From: Myxococcales bacterium
GTDB lineage: Bacteria > Myxococcota_A > Polyangia > GCA-2747355
DNA length: 62,471 nt
Assembly (NCBI GenBank): GCA_020431405.1
Contig: JAGQIK010000560.1
Location: 1-62,471, forward strand
Direction of reading: 5' to 3'
Both the position numbers and the translations under genes were made by a program. This document shows, in pieces, positions 52,505 through 60,879 of this stretch. The notes under the pieces are model-generated. The model searched no databases and was not told where the DNA came from. It saw only the letters and a list, made by a program, of their open reading frames with translations. Numbering within the stretch: position 1 is the stretch's first letter; each line of letters begins with the position of its first letter.

Positions 52505-54297
52505 CGGCCAAGCTTACCGTAGACGACCTTGCCCGCCAGCAGCGTGGCGCTGACACGCGCGTCGAGCAGCGCGCGCGGAGACTTGGCGACGGCGGACCAC
52601 AGGTCGCGGTCGAAGACGACCAGGTCGGCGTCCATGCCCGGCGCGAGGGTGCCGCGGCGCGCCTCGACGTGCGTCGCGTAGGCTGATCCCGCGCTGTAGG
52701 CGCGCAGCGCCTGGCCGAACGCCAGCGCCTGCTCGGCGTGCCAGCCGACGACGGCGGGCGTCTCGACGCGGCGGCGCGTGATCGCGGCAAAGAGGTTTCG
52801 CAGCGGATCCACCGGCTCCACCGGCCAGTCGGTGCCGAGCGCGATGCGCGCGCCGGCGCTGGCGAGGGCGCGCCAGCGATAGCCGCGCTCTGCGGCGCGC
52901 GCGGCGCCGAGGCGCTTTTCGACCCAGCGCTGATCGGTGGAGAGGTGGCACGGCTGCAGCGAGGCGATCACCGAGAGCTTGGCAAAGCGCGGCACGTCCG
53001 CGGGCGCGATGACCTGCACGTGCTCGACGCGGTGGCGCAGGCGAGCGCGCGCGGCGGGCGCGAGCTTGGCGTAGGTGTCGAGGGCGCGTCGCACGGCGCG
53101 ATCGCCGATGGCGTGAAGCGCGATCTGAAAGCCTGCGCGCGACGCGGCGAGCACCTGCGCCTCGAGCACGCCGGGCGGCTGGCGCAGCGTGCCGCGGCTA
53201 CCGGGCTTGTCCGCGTAGGGCTCGAGCAGCGCGGCGGTGCGCGAGCCGAGCGTGCCGTCGACGAAACCCTTCAGCGCGCCGAGCCGCACCAACGCGGCGC
53301 CGCCGGCACGGGCGCGGGCCTGTGCATGCGCGGCGAGCTTGGCGCGGCGCGCCGTGGCCGCGCTCAGATCGCTGCCGAGGCTCGTCCACAGCGTGACCCG
53401 CGCGGTGAGCTTGCCTTCGCGCTCGAGCGCCAGCAGCGCGTCGAGGCTCGAGCCGAGCTCGCACACCGACGTCACGCCGCGCCGGCGTGCCCGCTGCAGC
53501 GCGCGCAGCAACGCCTGGCGTGCGGCTGCGACGCCGCCGCCTTCGCCGATGCGCACCAGCGCGGTGGCCTTCTCCTCGAGGATGCCGCTCGGTTGGCGCG
53601 ACTTGCCTTCGCGCACGATCGTGCCGCCAGATGGGTCGGCGCTCTTCGCGCTGATGCCTGCGCGTGCCAGCGCGGCGCTGTTGAGCCACAGCACGTGGCC
53701 GTCGATGCGCGCGAGGGCCACTGGGTGGCGCGGCGCGACGCGGTCGAGATCGGCGCGCGTCGGCCAGCGCGCGTCCTTCTGTGCCGGATGCCAGCCCTTC
53801 CACAGCGTCTGGTCCCAGCCGCGACCGACGATCCAGGCACCCGCGGGCCGCTTCGCCACGGCGGCGCGCACCTTGGCCAACACGTCGTCGAGCGAGCGCA
53901 GGCCCGACAGGTCGAGGCGTGCGAGCGCGTCGCCAGCGCTCTGCAGATGCATGTGGGCGTCATGAAAGCCGGGCGCGACGAAGCGGCCGCCCAGATCGAC
54001 GACGCGCGTGCCCGCGCCGATGTGCGCGGCGATGGCGGCGCGCGATCCCACGGCGAGCACGCGCCCGTTGCCGATGGCGAGCGCGGCCACCAGCTCGCTG
54101 TCGCTGCGCGCGGTGAAGATGCGCCCGTTGACCAACGCGAGCTCGGCACGCGCCGCGCCGGCGCCGCGCGAGCGCTTGGAGGCCGCGGGTGGAGGGGACG
54201 CCGGACAGCCCGCCAGAGCGATCGCCAGCGCCAGTCCGACCGCCAGCGTCGGCGCCACCGCCGCGCGGCGGCCGCTGGTATCATCGAGCATATGCAT
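52501..54297 (-). CDS. Lipoprotein amidohydrolase (YtcJ-like)
   Basis: A 598-residue predicted lipoprotein (lipobox IALAGC near residue 31). It belongs to the amidohydrolase superfamily, YtcJ-like group. Landmarks are VNGRIFTARSDSELV, the metal-site motif APGFHDAHMHL, GRGWDQTLWKG, LARIDGHVLWLNSAAL, the later histidines in IALHAIGDRAV and RHRVEHVQVI, and GTDWPVEPVDP. Members hydrolyse amide or similar bonds; the substrate is unknown. The start is ATG 54297, the ATG of the palindrome ATGCAT that also contains the start of the divergent gene; ATG 54291 is an alternative. It overlaps the downstream hydrolase by ATGA. Confidence 0.91.
   Translation of the reverse strand: MHMLDDTSGRRAAVAPTLAVGLALAIALAGCPASPPPAASKRSRGAGAARAELALVNGRIFTARSDSELVAALAIGNGRVLAVGSRAAIAAHIGAGTRVVDLGGRFVAPGFHDAHMHLQSAGDALARLDLSGLRSLDDVLAKVRAAVAKRPAGAWIVGRGWDQTLWKGWHPAQKDARWPTRADLDRVAPRHPVALARIDGHVLWLNSAALARAGISAKSADPSGGTIVREGKSRQPSGILEEKATALVRIGEGGGVAAARQALLRALQRARRRGVTSVCELGSSLDALLALEREGKLTARVTLWTSLGSDLSAATARRAKLAAHAQARARAGGAALVRLGALKGFVDGTLGSRTAALLEPYADKPGSRGTLRQPPGVLEAQVLAASRAGFQIALHAIGDRAVRRALDTYAKLAPAARARLRHRVEHVQVIAPADVPRFAKLSVIASLQPCHLSTDQRWVEKRLGAARAAERGYRWRALASAGARIALGTDWPVEPVDPLRNLFAAITRRRVETPAVVGWHAEQALAFGQALRAYSAGSAYATHVEARRGTLAPGMDADLVVFDRDLWSAVAKSPRALLDARVSATLLAGKVVYGKLGR
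52511..52516 (-). promoter_or_regulatory. Putative -10 (TAAGCT) for hydrolase lipoprotein
   Basis: TAAGCT, six nucleotides, then ATG 52504, inside the 3' end of the amidohydrolase gene. Confidence 0.35.
54279..54284 (+). promoter_or_regulatory. Putative -10 (TATCAT) for esterase-like lipoprotein
   Basis: TATCAT ends 7 nt before ATG 54292 and lies inside the beginning of the divergent amidohydrolase gene. Confidence 0.4.
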
Positions 54298-55227
54298 CGC
54301 GGGTGGACTAACACGCTGCGCGTCCCTTGTGCAGTGCCACTGCTGCTGCTGCCCCTGCTGCCGCTGCTGCTGGCCGGCGCGGCCGGCTGCGCCGGCGACG
54401 CGACCTTTCAGCGCGACAGCAATCCGGTGGTGCTGCTCGACGGTCCGCCCGGCAGCGACGCGGGCGACGCCACGCCTGCAGACACGCAGCCGCCGCCGCG
54501 CGAGGGCGGCTCGACTCCCGACACGCAGCCAGCCGATTCGACGCCGCCCGATCAGCCCGCCGGCTCGCTGGTGCCGCCTGCGGGTGGCTCGTCGAACGGC
54601 AGCGGCGGCAGCGCGGCCGATCACGGCAAGACGCGCCAGGCCGGCAGCACGAGCTACATCTTGCTCGTGCCGCAGAGCTACAACGCGAGCAAGGCGAGCC
54701 GCGCGATGGTCGTTATCTCGGGTACCGAGGGCATGACCGTGATGGCCAACAACCTCAACGGGCTCGCCGGGCAGCTCGGCCTCGGCGACGTGATCTTCGC
54801 CGTCATCGACGGCCCCGCCACCTTCGGCAACGGCCAGGCCTGCGCCGCCGTGCTCGACGACGTGCGCGCGCGCTTCAACGTCGACAACGACCGCACGTAC
54901 CTGCTCAGCGAGTCTGCTGGCACGCGCGCCGGCCTGTCTCTGGGGCTCTCGCTGCGACAGTCCTACTTCGCCGCCTACTGGGCCAACGACGTCAACGCCT
55001 CGGCGACCCCAGCGAAAAGCGCCGCGCAGCTCGGCTTCTCGCCGTGGGGCAACGCCGGCCCTGGCGGGGCGCTAGCGACGGCCACGGCCATCGTCAATGG
55101 CATGAAATCAGCCGGCTATCGGTTGCCCGCGGACGCGCCCTACAGCGGCTCGGGCTCGACGCAGCACGGAAACCCGCAGCAGTTCATCGCCGCACTGCAG
55201 TTCTTCCGCGACAAATCACGGCAGTGA
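54292..55227 (+). CDS. Lipoprotein alpha/beta hydrolase (esterase/depolymerase-like)
   Basis: A 311-residue predicted lipoprotein (a very leucine-rich signal and lipobox AGAAGC near residue 33). A Pro/Asp/Ser linker runs to about residue 105, then an alpha/beta hydrolase domain: TSYILLVPQSYNASKASRAM, the oxyanion-type loop VVISGTEGMTVM, nucleophile elbow YLLSESAGTRAGLSLGLS, and probable His in STQHGNPQQF. It resembles polyhydroxyalkanoate-depolymerase or feruloyl-esterase-like secreted enzymes. Substrate unknown. The start is ATG 54292, shared within the palindromic ATGCAT with the divergent amidohydrolase start. Confidence 0.85.
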   Translation: MHRGWTNTLRVPCAVPLLLLPLLPLLLAGAAGCAGDATFQRDSNPVVLLDGPPGSDAGDATPADTQPPPREGGSTPDTQPADSTPPDQPAGSLVPPAGGSSNGSGGSAADHGKTRQAGSTSYILLVPQSYNASKASRAMVVISGTEGMTVMANNLNGLAGQLGLGDVIFAVIDGPATFGNGQACAAVLDDVRARFNVDNDRTYLLSESAGTRAGLSLGLSLRQSYFAAYWANDVNASATPAKSAAQLGFSPWGNAGPGGALATATAIVNGMKSAGYRLPADAPYSGSGSTQHGNPQQFIAALQFFRDKSRQ

Positions 55228-55347
55228 TAACTTGGCTGGGGATTCCGTAGTAAGGGCGTGATCCATGCCATTGCCAGGCGCGGCGGCCGGTGTTCCACTC
55301 GGCGTAGCTGCTAGAATTAAGCAGTAGGCATGTTGGAGGTTGGGACG

Positions 55348-55662
55348 ATGACGCGGTCGATGGACTCTAGAGCGGTGCTGACCGCCGCGCTGCTTTCTGG
55401 CGCGCTCGCCCTGAGCCTGTCAGCGTGCATCGCCAGCCACCCGATGCAGGTGCTGATGGCGCCGCCCGCCGTCGCCTACCGCACGCTGGGCATGGTCACC
55501 GGTCAGGGCCCCAACGAGCAGTCCGCCGTCAATCACGCCATGGCTCAGGCCGAGAACCTCGACGCCGATGCGATCATCATCGTCCACCGCCAGCCTCGGG
55601 GCCATCAGATCTGGGTCACCGCGCGCGCGATCAAGTACCACGCCCGCCCAGTCTCCTACTAA
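55348..55662 (+). CDS. Small lipoprotein, possible YbjQ/DUF4156-like
   Basis: A 104-residue predicted lipoprotein (lipobox LSLSAC, about residue 25). The mature part PAVAYRTLGMVTGQGPNEQS, then AVNHAMAQAENLDADAIIIV, resembles small lipoproteins with a Gly-rich loop and ADAII strand, such as the DUF4156/heavy-metal-binding-like group. GGAGG 8 nt before ATG 55348 supports this start; ATG 55330 is possible but has no such site. Its 3' end overlaps the beginning of the M16-like frame by 95 bp. Confidence 0.72.
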   Translation: MTRSMDSRAVLTAALLSGALALSLSACIASHPMQVLMAPPAVAYRTLGMVTGQGPNEQSAVNHAMAQAENLDADAIIIVHRQPRGHQIWVTARAIKYHARPVSY

Positions 55663-57805
55663 CACGTCTCCTGCGTTTGTCGCCGCCTGCGCCCTGCAGC
55701 TGCTGCTGCTGAGCGTATCCGGCTGCAAGGCGCCGCCGCCGCGCGGGCCCATCGCGCTGCCGCCGCTACGCCCCGTCCACGCGCTGCGCCTGCCGCCGAT
55801 GACGCGCTTTTCGCTGCCCAACGGCGTGCGCGTGATCGTGCTGCCCGACAAGCGCCTGCCGATCATGACCACGCACCTGATGCTGCGCGTGGGCAGCATC
55901 GATGACCCCGCAGACCGCGCCGGGCTCGCCGAGCTCGCCGTCGCGCTGGTCGCGCGCGGCAGCACACGCACCGACGCCGAAAAGCTCGCCGAGCTGGTCG
56001 ACAGCGCCGGCCTCAAGCTCGCCGCCGCCACCGAGTACGAGCTGTCACATGTCAGCTGTCGCGGCCGCGCGCGCTACGCGGAGCGCTGCCTCGCGCTCGT
56101 CGGCGAGCTGGTGCGCACGCCGCGGCTGGCCGAGGGCGAGCTCGAGCGGCTGCGTCGCAAGCTCGGCGCCGAGGCGCGCCAGGCGCGCGACGATCCGGCG
56201 ACGCTCGCCGAGCTGCACTTCGACAACCAGCTCTTCGGCGAGAAGCACCCGCTCGGCCGCGCCACCACGCTCGCATCGCTGGCTCGCATCTCGCGCGACG
56301 ACGTCAAGCGCTTCGTCGCGCGCCACGTCATCGCCAAGAACGCCGTGCTCGCCATCAGCGGCGACGTGTCGCCAGAGCGCGTGCGCGCCTGGGTCCGCGA
56401 GCACTTCGGCAGCTGGCCGGCCGAGCCCCAACCGCCGCCGCGGCGCGTGCGGCCGCTCGGCGCGACGCCGCGCGGGCTGTCGCTGCTGCTCGTCGACAAG
56501 CCAGGTCTCACCCAGAGCTTCATCGCGCTCGGCCACCGAGGCATCTCGCGCCGCCACCCGCTGCGCGACGCGGCCAGGCTGCTCAACCACGTGCTCTCGG
56601 GGCTGCGGCTCTCGACAGCGCTGCGCCAGCGCGGCGGCAAGACCTACAGCGTGCGCAGCCGCTTCGACATCGCCACCGACGACGGCTCGTTCATCGTCAA
56701 GACGTACACGCGCAACGCCGAGCTGACCGCCACGCTGGCGCTGGTGCGCGCCGAGCTCGAGCGCATCCGCCGCGAGCCTCCCAACGCGGCCGAGCTGCGC
56801 GCCGCCCGCGGCCGCCTCGCCGGCGGCTACAACATCCGTTTTCGCACCAACGCCAAGCTCGCCGCCGTGCTCGGCCAGGCCGCGCTGTTCGGGCTCTCCG
56901 AGCGCTACGTCAGCGAGCTCGGCCTGCGCCTCTACACCACGAGCCCACACGAGGTCGAGCAAGCCAGCCGACTGGTGGACGCCGGCGCGCTGGTCGGCGT
57001 GATCGTCGGCCCGGCCTCGCGCTGCGCGAGCGCCTTGCGCGCGGCGGGGCTTCGCTTCGAAACCGTGAGCTACCTGGCACCGATCAGTGCCGCCGAGCGC
57101 GCACGGGCACGAGCGGCCGCCAAGCGACCGGTGAGCTCCGCCGAGCGAGCGCGTGCAAGAGCGCTGGTCGACGCCGCCTGGCGCCACGCCGGCGGCCCAC
57201 GGCTCGCACGCCTGCGCGCGCTGACCGTCGAGGGCATGCTGCGCGTGGTGCCCGCGGTGTCGTTCAAGAGCCCGCCGCTCAGCGGCCCCTACACGCTGCA
57301 CATCGAGCGCCCCGGCAAGCTCGACCTGGCGATGACCTTGCGCGCCGAAGGCACCACGCTGTCGGCGAAGAGCCGCCAGCGCCTGCGCGGAAGCAGCGGC
57401 ACGATCTCCCATGACGGCAAGACACGCGCGCTGTCGGCGCCGCGCGTGCGCGCGCTGCGCTTCGCGCTGTGGCGCCAGCCGATCCTGGTGCTCGACAACG
57501 CTCGGCGCCCTGACGTCAAGCTGCGCCCGCTGGCGCCGAGCGAGCTCGCCAGCGGACAGCGCGGCGTCGAGGCGCGCGCCGCCGAGCATCCTGCGGTGCA
57601 GCTGATCTTTAGCGGCCCCCAGTCGGCGCCGCGCCTCGTCGCGCTGCGCTATCGCGACCGCGCGCAGCGCCTGCGCAGCAGCCAGCTGTCGCGCCATCGT
57701 CGCGTCGACGGCGTTCTCGTCGCCCACGGCGTCGTCACAACCGTCGGACGCCGCGAGCAAACGCTTAGCATCGGCAAGCTGCGTTTCGTCTTCGCTCCGA
57801 GGTAA
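55568..57805 (+). CDS. M16 (insulinase)-family protein without the HxxEH zinc site
   Basis: A 745-residue predicted lipoprotein (hydrophobic stretch LQLLLLSVSGC near residue 53). Two M16-type lobes follow (about 75-285 and 285-490): LPNGVRVIVLPDKRLP, AGLAELAVALVARGST, HVIAKNAVLAISGDVSPERV, LRQRGGKTYSVRS. Where active proteases have HxxEH, this has ELAVA, so the zinc ligands are absent. The Arg-Tyr pair of the noncatalytic lobe is kept. It is probably a noncatalytic partner. The C-terminal 250 residues are unlike M16. No ATG, GTG or TTG lies close to the signal, so the start at ATG 55568, inside the previous gene, is uncertain. Confidence 0.8.
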   Translation: MRSSSSTASLGAIRSGSPRARSSTTPAQSPTNTSPAFVAACALQLLLLSVSGCKAPPPRGPIALPPLRPVHALRLPPMTRFSLPNGVRVIVLPDKRLPIMTTHLMLRVGSIDDPADRAGLAELAVALVARGSTRTDAEKLAELVDSAGLKLAAATEYELSHVSCRGRARYAERCLALVGELVRTPRLAEGELERLRRKLGAEARQARDDPATLAELHFDNQLFGEKHPLGRATTLASLARISRDDVKRFVARHVIAKNAVLAISGDVSPERVRAWVREHFGSWPAEPQPPPRRVRPLGATPRGLSLLLVDKPGLTQSFIALGHRGISRRHPLRDAARLLNHVLSGLRLSTALRQRGGKTYSVRSRFDIATDDGSFIVKTYTRNAELTATLALVRAELERIRREPPNAAELRAARGRLAGGYNIRFRTNAKLAAVLGQAALFGLSERYVSELGLRLYTTSPHEVEQASRLVDAGALVGVIVGPASRCASALRAAGLRFETVSYLAPISAAERARARAAAKRPVSSAERARARALVDAAWRHAGGPRLARLRALTVEGMLRVVPAVSFKSPPLSGPYTLHIERPGKLDLAMTLRAEGTTLSAKSRQRLRGSSGTISHDGKTRALSAPRVRALRFALWRQPILVLDNARRPDVKLRPLAPSELASGQRGVEARAAEHPAVQLIFSGPQSAPRLVALRYRDRAQRLRSSQLSRHRRVDGVLVAHGVVTTVGRREQTLSIGKLRFVFAPR

Positions 57806-57821
57806 ACTCGGCGCTGTCGAC

Positions 57822-58955
57822 ATGGTTCTCCCCTGCTCCACGCGCTCGCGCGGCCAGCTCGCCGCGCTGCTCTGCATCATGGCCACCGCGCTGCTCGGCG
57901 GCTGCCCCGCCACCTCGGGCACCAAACGCGAGCGCTCCAAGCGCCCGCACGTGCACGCCGTGGTGGCGTGGTCGATCGGCGGCGCGCAGAGCCACAGCGC
58001 CTACAAAGACAACATCGACGCCATCACCGTGGCGAGCCCCGCCTACTACCGCGTGACCTTCGGCCAGGCCGGAGACACGGCGCTCGTCGACTGGGACGTG
58101 ACCAACCCCGTCGATCGCGACCAGGCGCGCGAGGTGGCGCGCGCGGGAGGCGCCAAGCTGGTGCCGCTCGTCGCCTGTCTCGACAGCTGCGCGCGTCGCA
58201 TCTCGACGCTGCTGGCCAAGCCCGAGGCGCGCAAGAAGCACATCGCCGTGCTGCTCGACGCCATCAAACGCGACAAGACCGACGGCATCTTCGTCGACTA
58301 CGAGGGGCTCAACTGCGCGGCGAAGGACTTCACGGCGCTGATCCAAGAGCTCTCCGCTGCGCTGCGCGCCGACAACAAGAAGCTCGGCATCGCCATCACC
58401 GAGCCGTGCGGCGTCGATCCGAGCTGCAAACGCCCCGGCTACCCGTTCGACATCGCCGCGCTAGCGAGCAGCGTCGACTACCTGGCGGTGATGGAATACG
58501 ACTACGCCATCGACGGCAGCGACGCCGTCGCGCCGCGCGACTGGGTGCGACGCGGGCTCTTGCGCGTCAAGCGCGAGGTCGGCGGCAACATCGACAAGGT
58601 CTTCGTCGGCGTGCCGTTCTACGGCCGCATCACGCGCGGCCTGACGAGCGACACGGGCGTGGTGTGGAGCGAGATCCACGCGCGCAAGATCCAGGGCAAG
58701 CCGATCACGCTCAGCGACAAGAGCTACGTCGCCTCGAAGCTTTCGTACAAGGCGACCGTCGAGGTCGGCGGCAGCCGCGGCAAGCTCTACTGGGATGACC
58801 ACGCCACGTTGGCGAGCCGCATCCGCCTGCTCGAGTCGGTGGGCATGCGGCACATCGCGGTCTGGCGACTCGGCGGCGAAGACCCCTGCGCCTGGTCGGT
58901 GATCCGCGCCTGGCAAGCCAAGCGGCTCGACGCCGAGGTCAAGTGCCAGCGCTGA
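57822..58955 (+). CDS. Glycoside hydrolase family 18-like lipoprotein
   Basis: A 377-residue predicted lipoprotein (lipobox ALLGGC near residue 27). The TIM-barrel domain has the GH18 catalytic signature TDGIFVDYEGLN, equivalent to DxxDxDxE with the acid-base Glu present. Further barrel strands include PHVHAVVAWSIGG, VDYLAVMEYDYAIDGS and KVFVGVPFYGRIT. It resembles chitinase-like or spore-cortex-type peptidoglycan hydrolases (YaaH type) and should act on cell-wall or chitin-like polysaccharide outside the cell. A TAAACT hexamer lies 13 nt before ATG. It is convergent with the exopolysaccharide-type operon. Confidence 0.9.
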   Translation: MVLPCSTRSRGQLAALLCIMATALLGGCPATSGTKRERSKRPHVHAVVAWSIGGAQSHSAYKDNIDAITVASPAYYRVTFGQAGDTALVDWDVTNPVDRDQAREVARAGGAKLVPLVACLDSCARRISTLLAKPEARKKHIAVLLDAIKRDKTDGIFVDYEGLNCAAKDFTALIQELSAALRADNKKLGIAITEPCGVDPSCKRPGYPFDIAALASSVDYLAVMEYDYAIDGSDAVAPRDWVRRGLLRVKREVGGNIDKVFVGVPFYGRITRGLTSDTGVVWSEIHARKIQGKPITLSDKSYVASKLSYKATVEVGGSRGKLYWDDHATLASRIRLLESVGMRHIAVWRLGGEDPCAWSVIRAWQAKRLDAEVKCQR

Positions 58956-58963
58956 GCTAGCGC

Positions 58964-59308
58964 TCAGTCCACGCCGGCGTCGAACGCTGGGCACTCGGGA
59001 TTGCTGCGGTGCGCCTGCGCGTTCGACCAGCAGAAGGCGACGCCGTCCTTCTGGTCGACTAGGCAGGTCTGATCGGCTTCGGGGCAGTTGCCGCGCGGGT
59101 TGCCCGCGGCCGGCACACACAACGGGCCAGAGCAGAGGTTGGTGCACTTGGGGTAGCCCGCGACGCCGAGGACGCACACGCCGACGCATTGCTCGTCGCG
59201 CTCGCATGGATCGCCGGCCGCGCCGTCACGGCTCGCGAAACTCGCATCGTCGGTGCCGCAGGCGGTGGCGAGCGCGAGAGCCCACAGCAGCGTGATCGCT
59301 AGTCGCAT
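58964..59308 (-). CDS. Small Cys-rich lipoprotein of EPS operon
   Basis: A 114-residue predicted lipoprotein (lipobox ALATAC near residue 17). The mature part has about ten cysteines in an EGF/Dickkopf-like spacing: DPCERDEQCVGVC, YPKCTNLCSGPLCV, NCPEADQTCLVDQ and VAFCW. Disulfide-bonded domains of this kind are common in myxobacterial surface proteins. It follows the deacetylase-like gene by 8 nt on the same strand, so it is the third gene of the operon in this window. Role unknown. Confidence 0.78.
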   Translation of the reverse strand: MRLAITLLWALALATACGTDDASFASRDGAAGDPCERDEQCVGVCVLGVAGYPKCTNLCSGPLCVPAAGNPRGNCPEADQTCLVDQKDGVAFCWSNAQAHRSNPECPAFDAGVD

Positions 59309-59316
59309 CGGATGAC

Positions 59317-60879
59317 CTACTTGCCGCGGCCGAGCCACAGCAGCAGCTCGGGGACTGTGACGAAGCGGATGTTGGCGCCGTCGTCGATGAGCTGACGGAT
59401 GCGGTCGAGTAGAAGCTCGATCGTGCGCCGCTTGCAGGCGCGGCTCTCGAGGTAGTTGCCCGGGCGCAGGCCGATGGAAAACGGCGCGCGATTGCCGCGC
59501 AGGTGCGCGCGCAGGTTGCGCATCACCGCCTTGACGGCGTCGGTGTTCGGCCCCGAGCCCGCACAGCCGTAGAGCGCCCACAGGCGATCGTCCATCGGCG
59601 GCTGCCAGCTGGCTTTCGATGCCGCCGAGCCCGAGCCCGAGCCCGCGCTGCCGCGCAGCCGCCAGGCGGCGAGCGGAACCTCGATGATCGCGGGCTTGCC
59701 GATAGCGACGGCCGTCTGCGAGCCCGGTGCCGCGGGGAGCATCAGCTCGCGCGGCTGCGGCGTCTTGAGCGAGAACGGCCACGGCAGGTCGCGAGGCGGC
59801 GCGAGCGCGCCAACGACGGGCGCGCGTCCGCGACGGCGGCGCCGCAAGCGCGGTCGTGCAGGCGAGTCGAGCGGCTGCAGCACCAGCGAGCTGTCGTAGC
59901 GGATCGGCGGCTTGGTGGCGAGCAGCGCCTCGAAGTAGGTCTTGGAGACGGCGAGCTTGGCGGCGCGCGCGCCCCAGGCGTGGGCCATCCAGCGCCACGC
60001 GCGCGGTGCGCGCAGCGTCGAGAGCCGCCCGATGGCGCGCGTGAACGCGCTCGCCCAGTCGCCAACCTTGGCCTTCGCGCCGCGCGGCGCGACGCAGACG
60101 CCGAGATCTCCGCTGTCCGCGGCGTGCTGCCAGGCGCCCGCCAGCGTGACGTCCTTGGTCAGGCGTTCGCCCGACAGAAAGAACGTCGTGTGGCGCCACA
60201 CGTCCTGTCGCTCGAGCGCTTTGCGCAGGAACGAGAAGCCCTCGAGCGCCATACCGTCGTTGATGCTGAGCAGCACGAACTGCGGCACGCGGCGCTGGAT
60301 CAGCAGCCGCTCGCGGCGACCGATCTTGCCGTCGCCGTCGAGATCGTGGGCCGCACGCGCGAACAGCGACGCCGCGCGCTCGGTGAGGTCGGGCACGTTG
60401 GGCTGTGGGCCGCGCTCCATCGGCTTGCGCGCCGCCGCCACCGCCGCCGCCGCGTTGATCGCCGCGCCACCGCCACCGCTGCCGCTGCCGCCCGCGGCGC
60501 GGCCACTGCCCGCCGTGTCCTTGCCCGTCGTGGCGCCGCCTTGGCCCCCGCGACGCGCGTCGCGCTGACCGGGATCGAGCACGTAGTAGTAGATCCACAC
60601 GCCGCCGGCCGCACCGGCGACGAGCACCAGCCACGTCAGCAGCGCCGCCCAAAACGAGCGTCCGCCGCGAACGGTGTGCGAGAGGCGATCGTGCGCCACG
60701 CCGCCGGCGCTGGGCAGCTGATACTCGACGAAGAACTCGAGCACCATCGGGCCCTCGCCGCGGCTCTTGGCGCGCGTACGCTCGCGGGCGCGAAAGATCG
60801 CGTACGAGATCAGCGCGCCGACCACGGTCAAGCCGGTCAGGATGAACAGCGTGGCCGCGACAGGGCCGGCGATATTCAT
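59317..60879 (-). CDS. Polysaccharide-deacetylase-like membrane protein with EF-hand
   Basis: A 520-residue protein from ATG 60879. It has two membrane helices (about 10-28 and 75-95), a Gly/Ala/Ser-rich stretch, an EF-hand loop DLDGDGKIGRRE near residue 187, then a NodB/polysaccharide-deacetylase-like fold: RVPQFVLLSINDGMALEG and IRYDSSLVLQ, the YDSS strand of that family. The usual metal histidines (HxxxH) are not seen, so activity is doubtful. The C-terminal half has YLESRACKRRTIELLLDRIR and VTVPELLLWL. It overlaps the upstream glycosyltransferase gene by ATGA and probably works with it in extracellular polysaccharide export or modification. Confidence 0.8.
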   Translation of the reverse strand: MNIAGPVAATLFILTGLTVVGALISYAIFRARERTRAKSRGEGPMVLEFFVEYQLPSAGGVAHDRLSHTVRGGRSFWAALLTWLVLVAGAAGGVWIYYYVLDPGQRDARRGGQGGATTGKDTAGSGRAAGGSGSGGGGAAINAAAAVAAARKPMERGPQPNVPDLTERAASLFARAAHDLDGDGKIGRRERLLIQRRVPQFVLLSINDGMALEGFSFLRKALERQDVWRHTTFFLSGERLTKDVTLAGAWQHAADSGDLGVCVAPRGAKAKVGDWASAFTRAIGRLSTLRAPRAWRWMAHAWGARAAKLAVSKTYFEALLATKPPIRYDSSLVLQPLDSPARPRLRRRRRGRAPVVGALAPPRDLPWPFSLKTPQPRELMLPAAPGSQTAVAIGKPAIIEVPLAAWRLRGSAGSGSGSAASKASWQPPMDDRLWALYGCAGSGPNTDAVKAVMRNLRAHLRGNRAPFSIGLRPGNYLESRACKRRTIELLLDRIRQLIDDGANIRFVTVPELLLWLGRGK

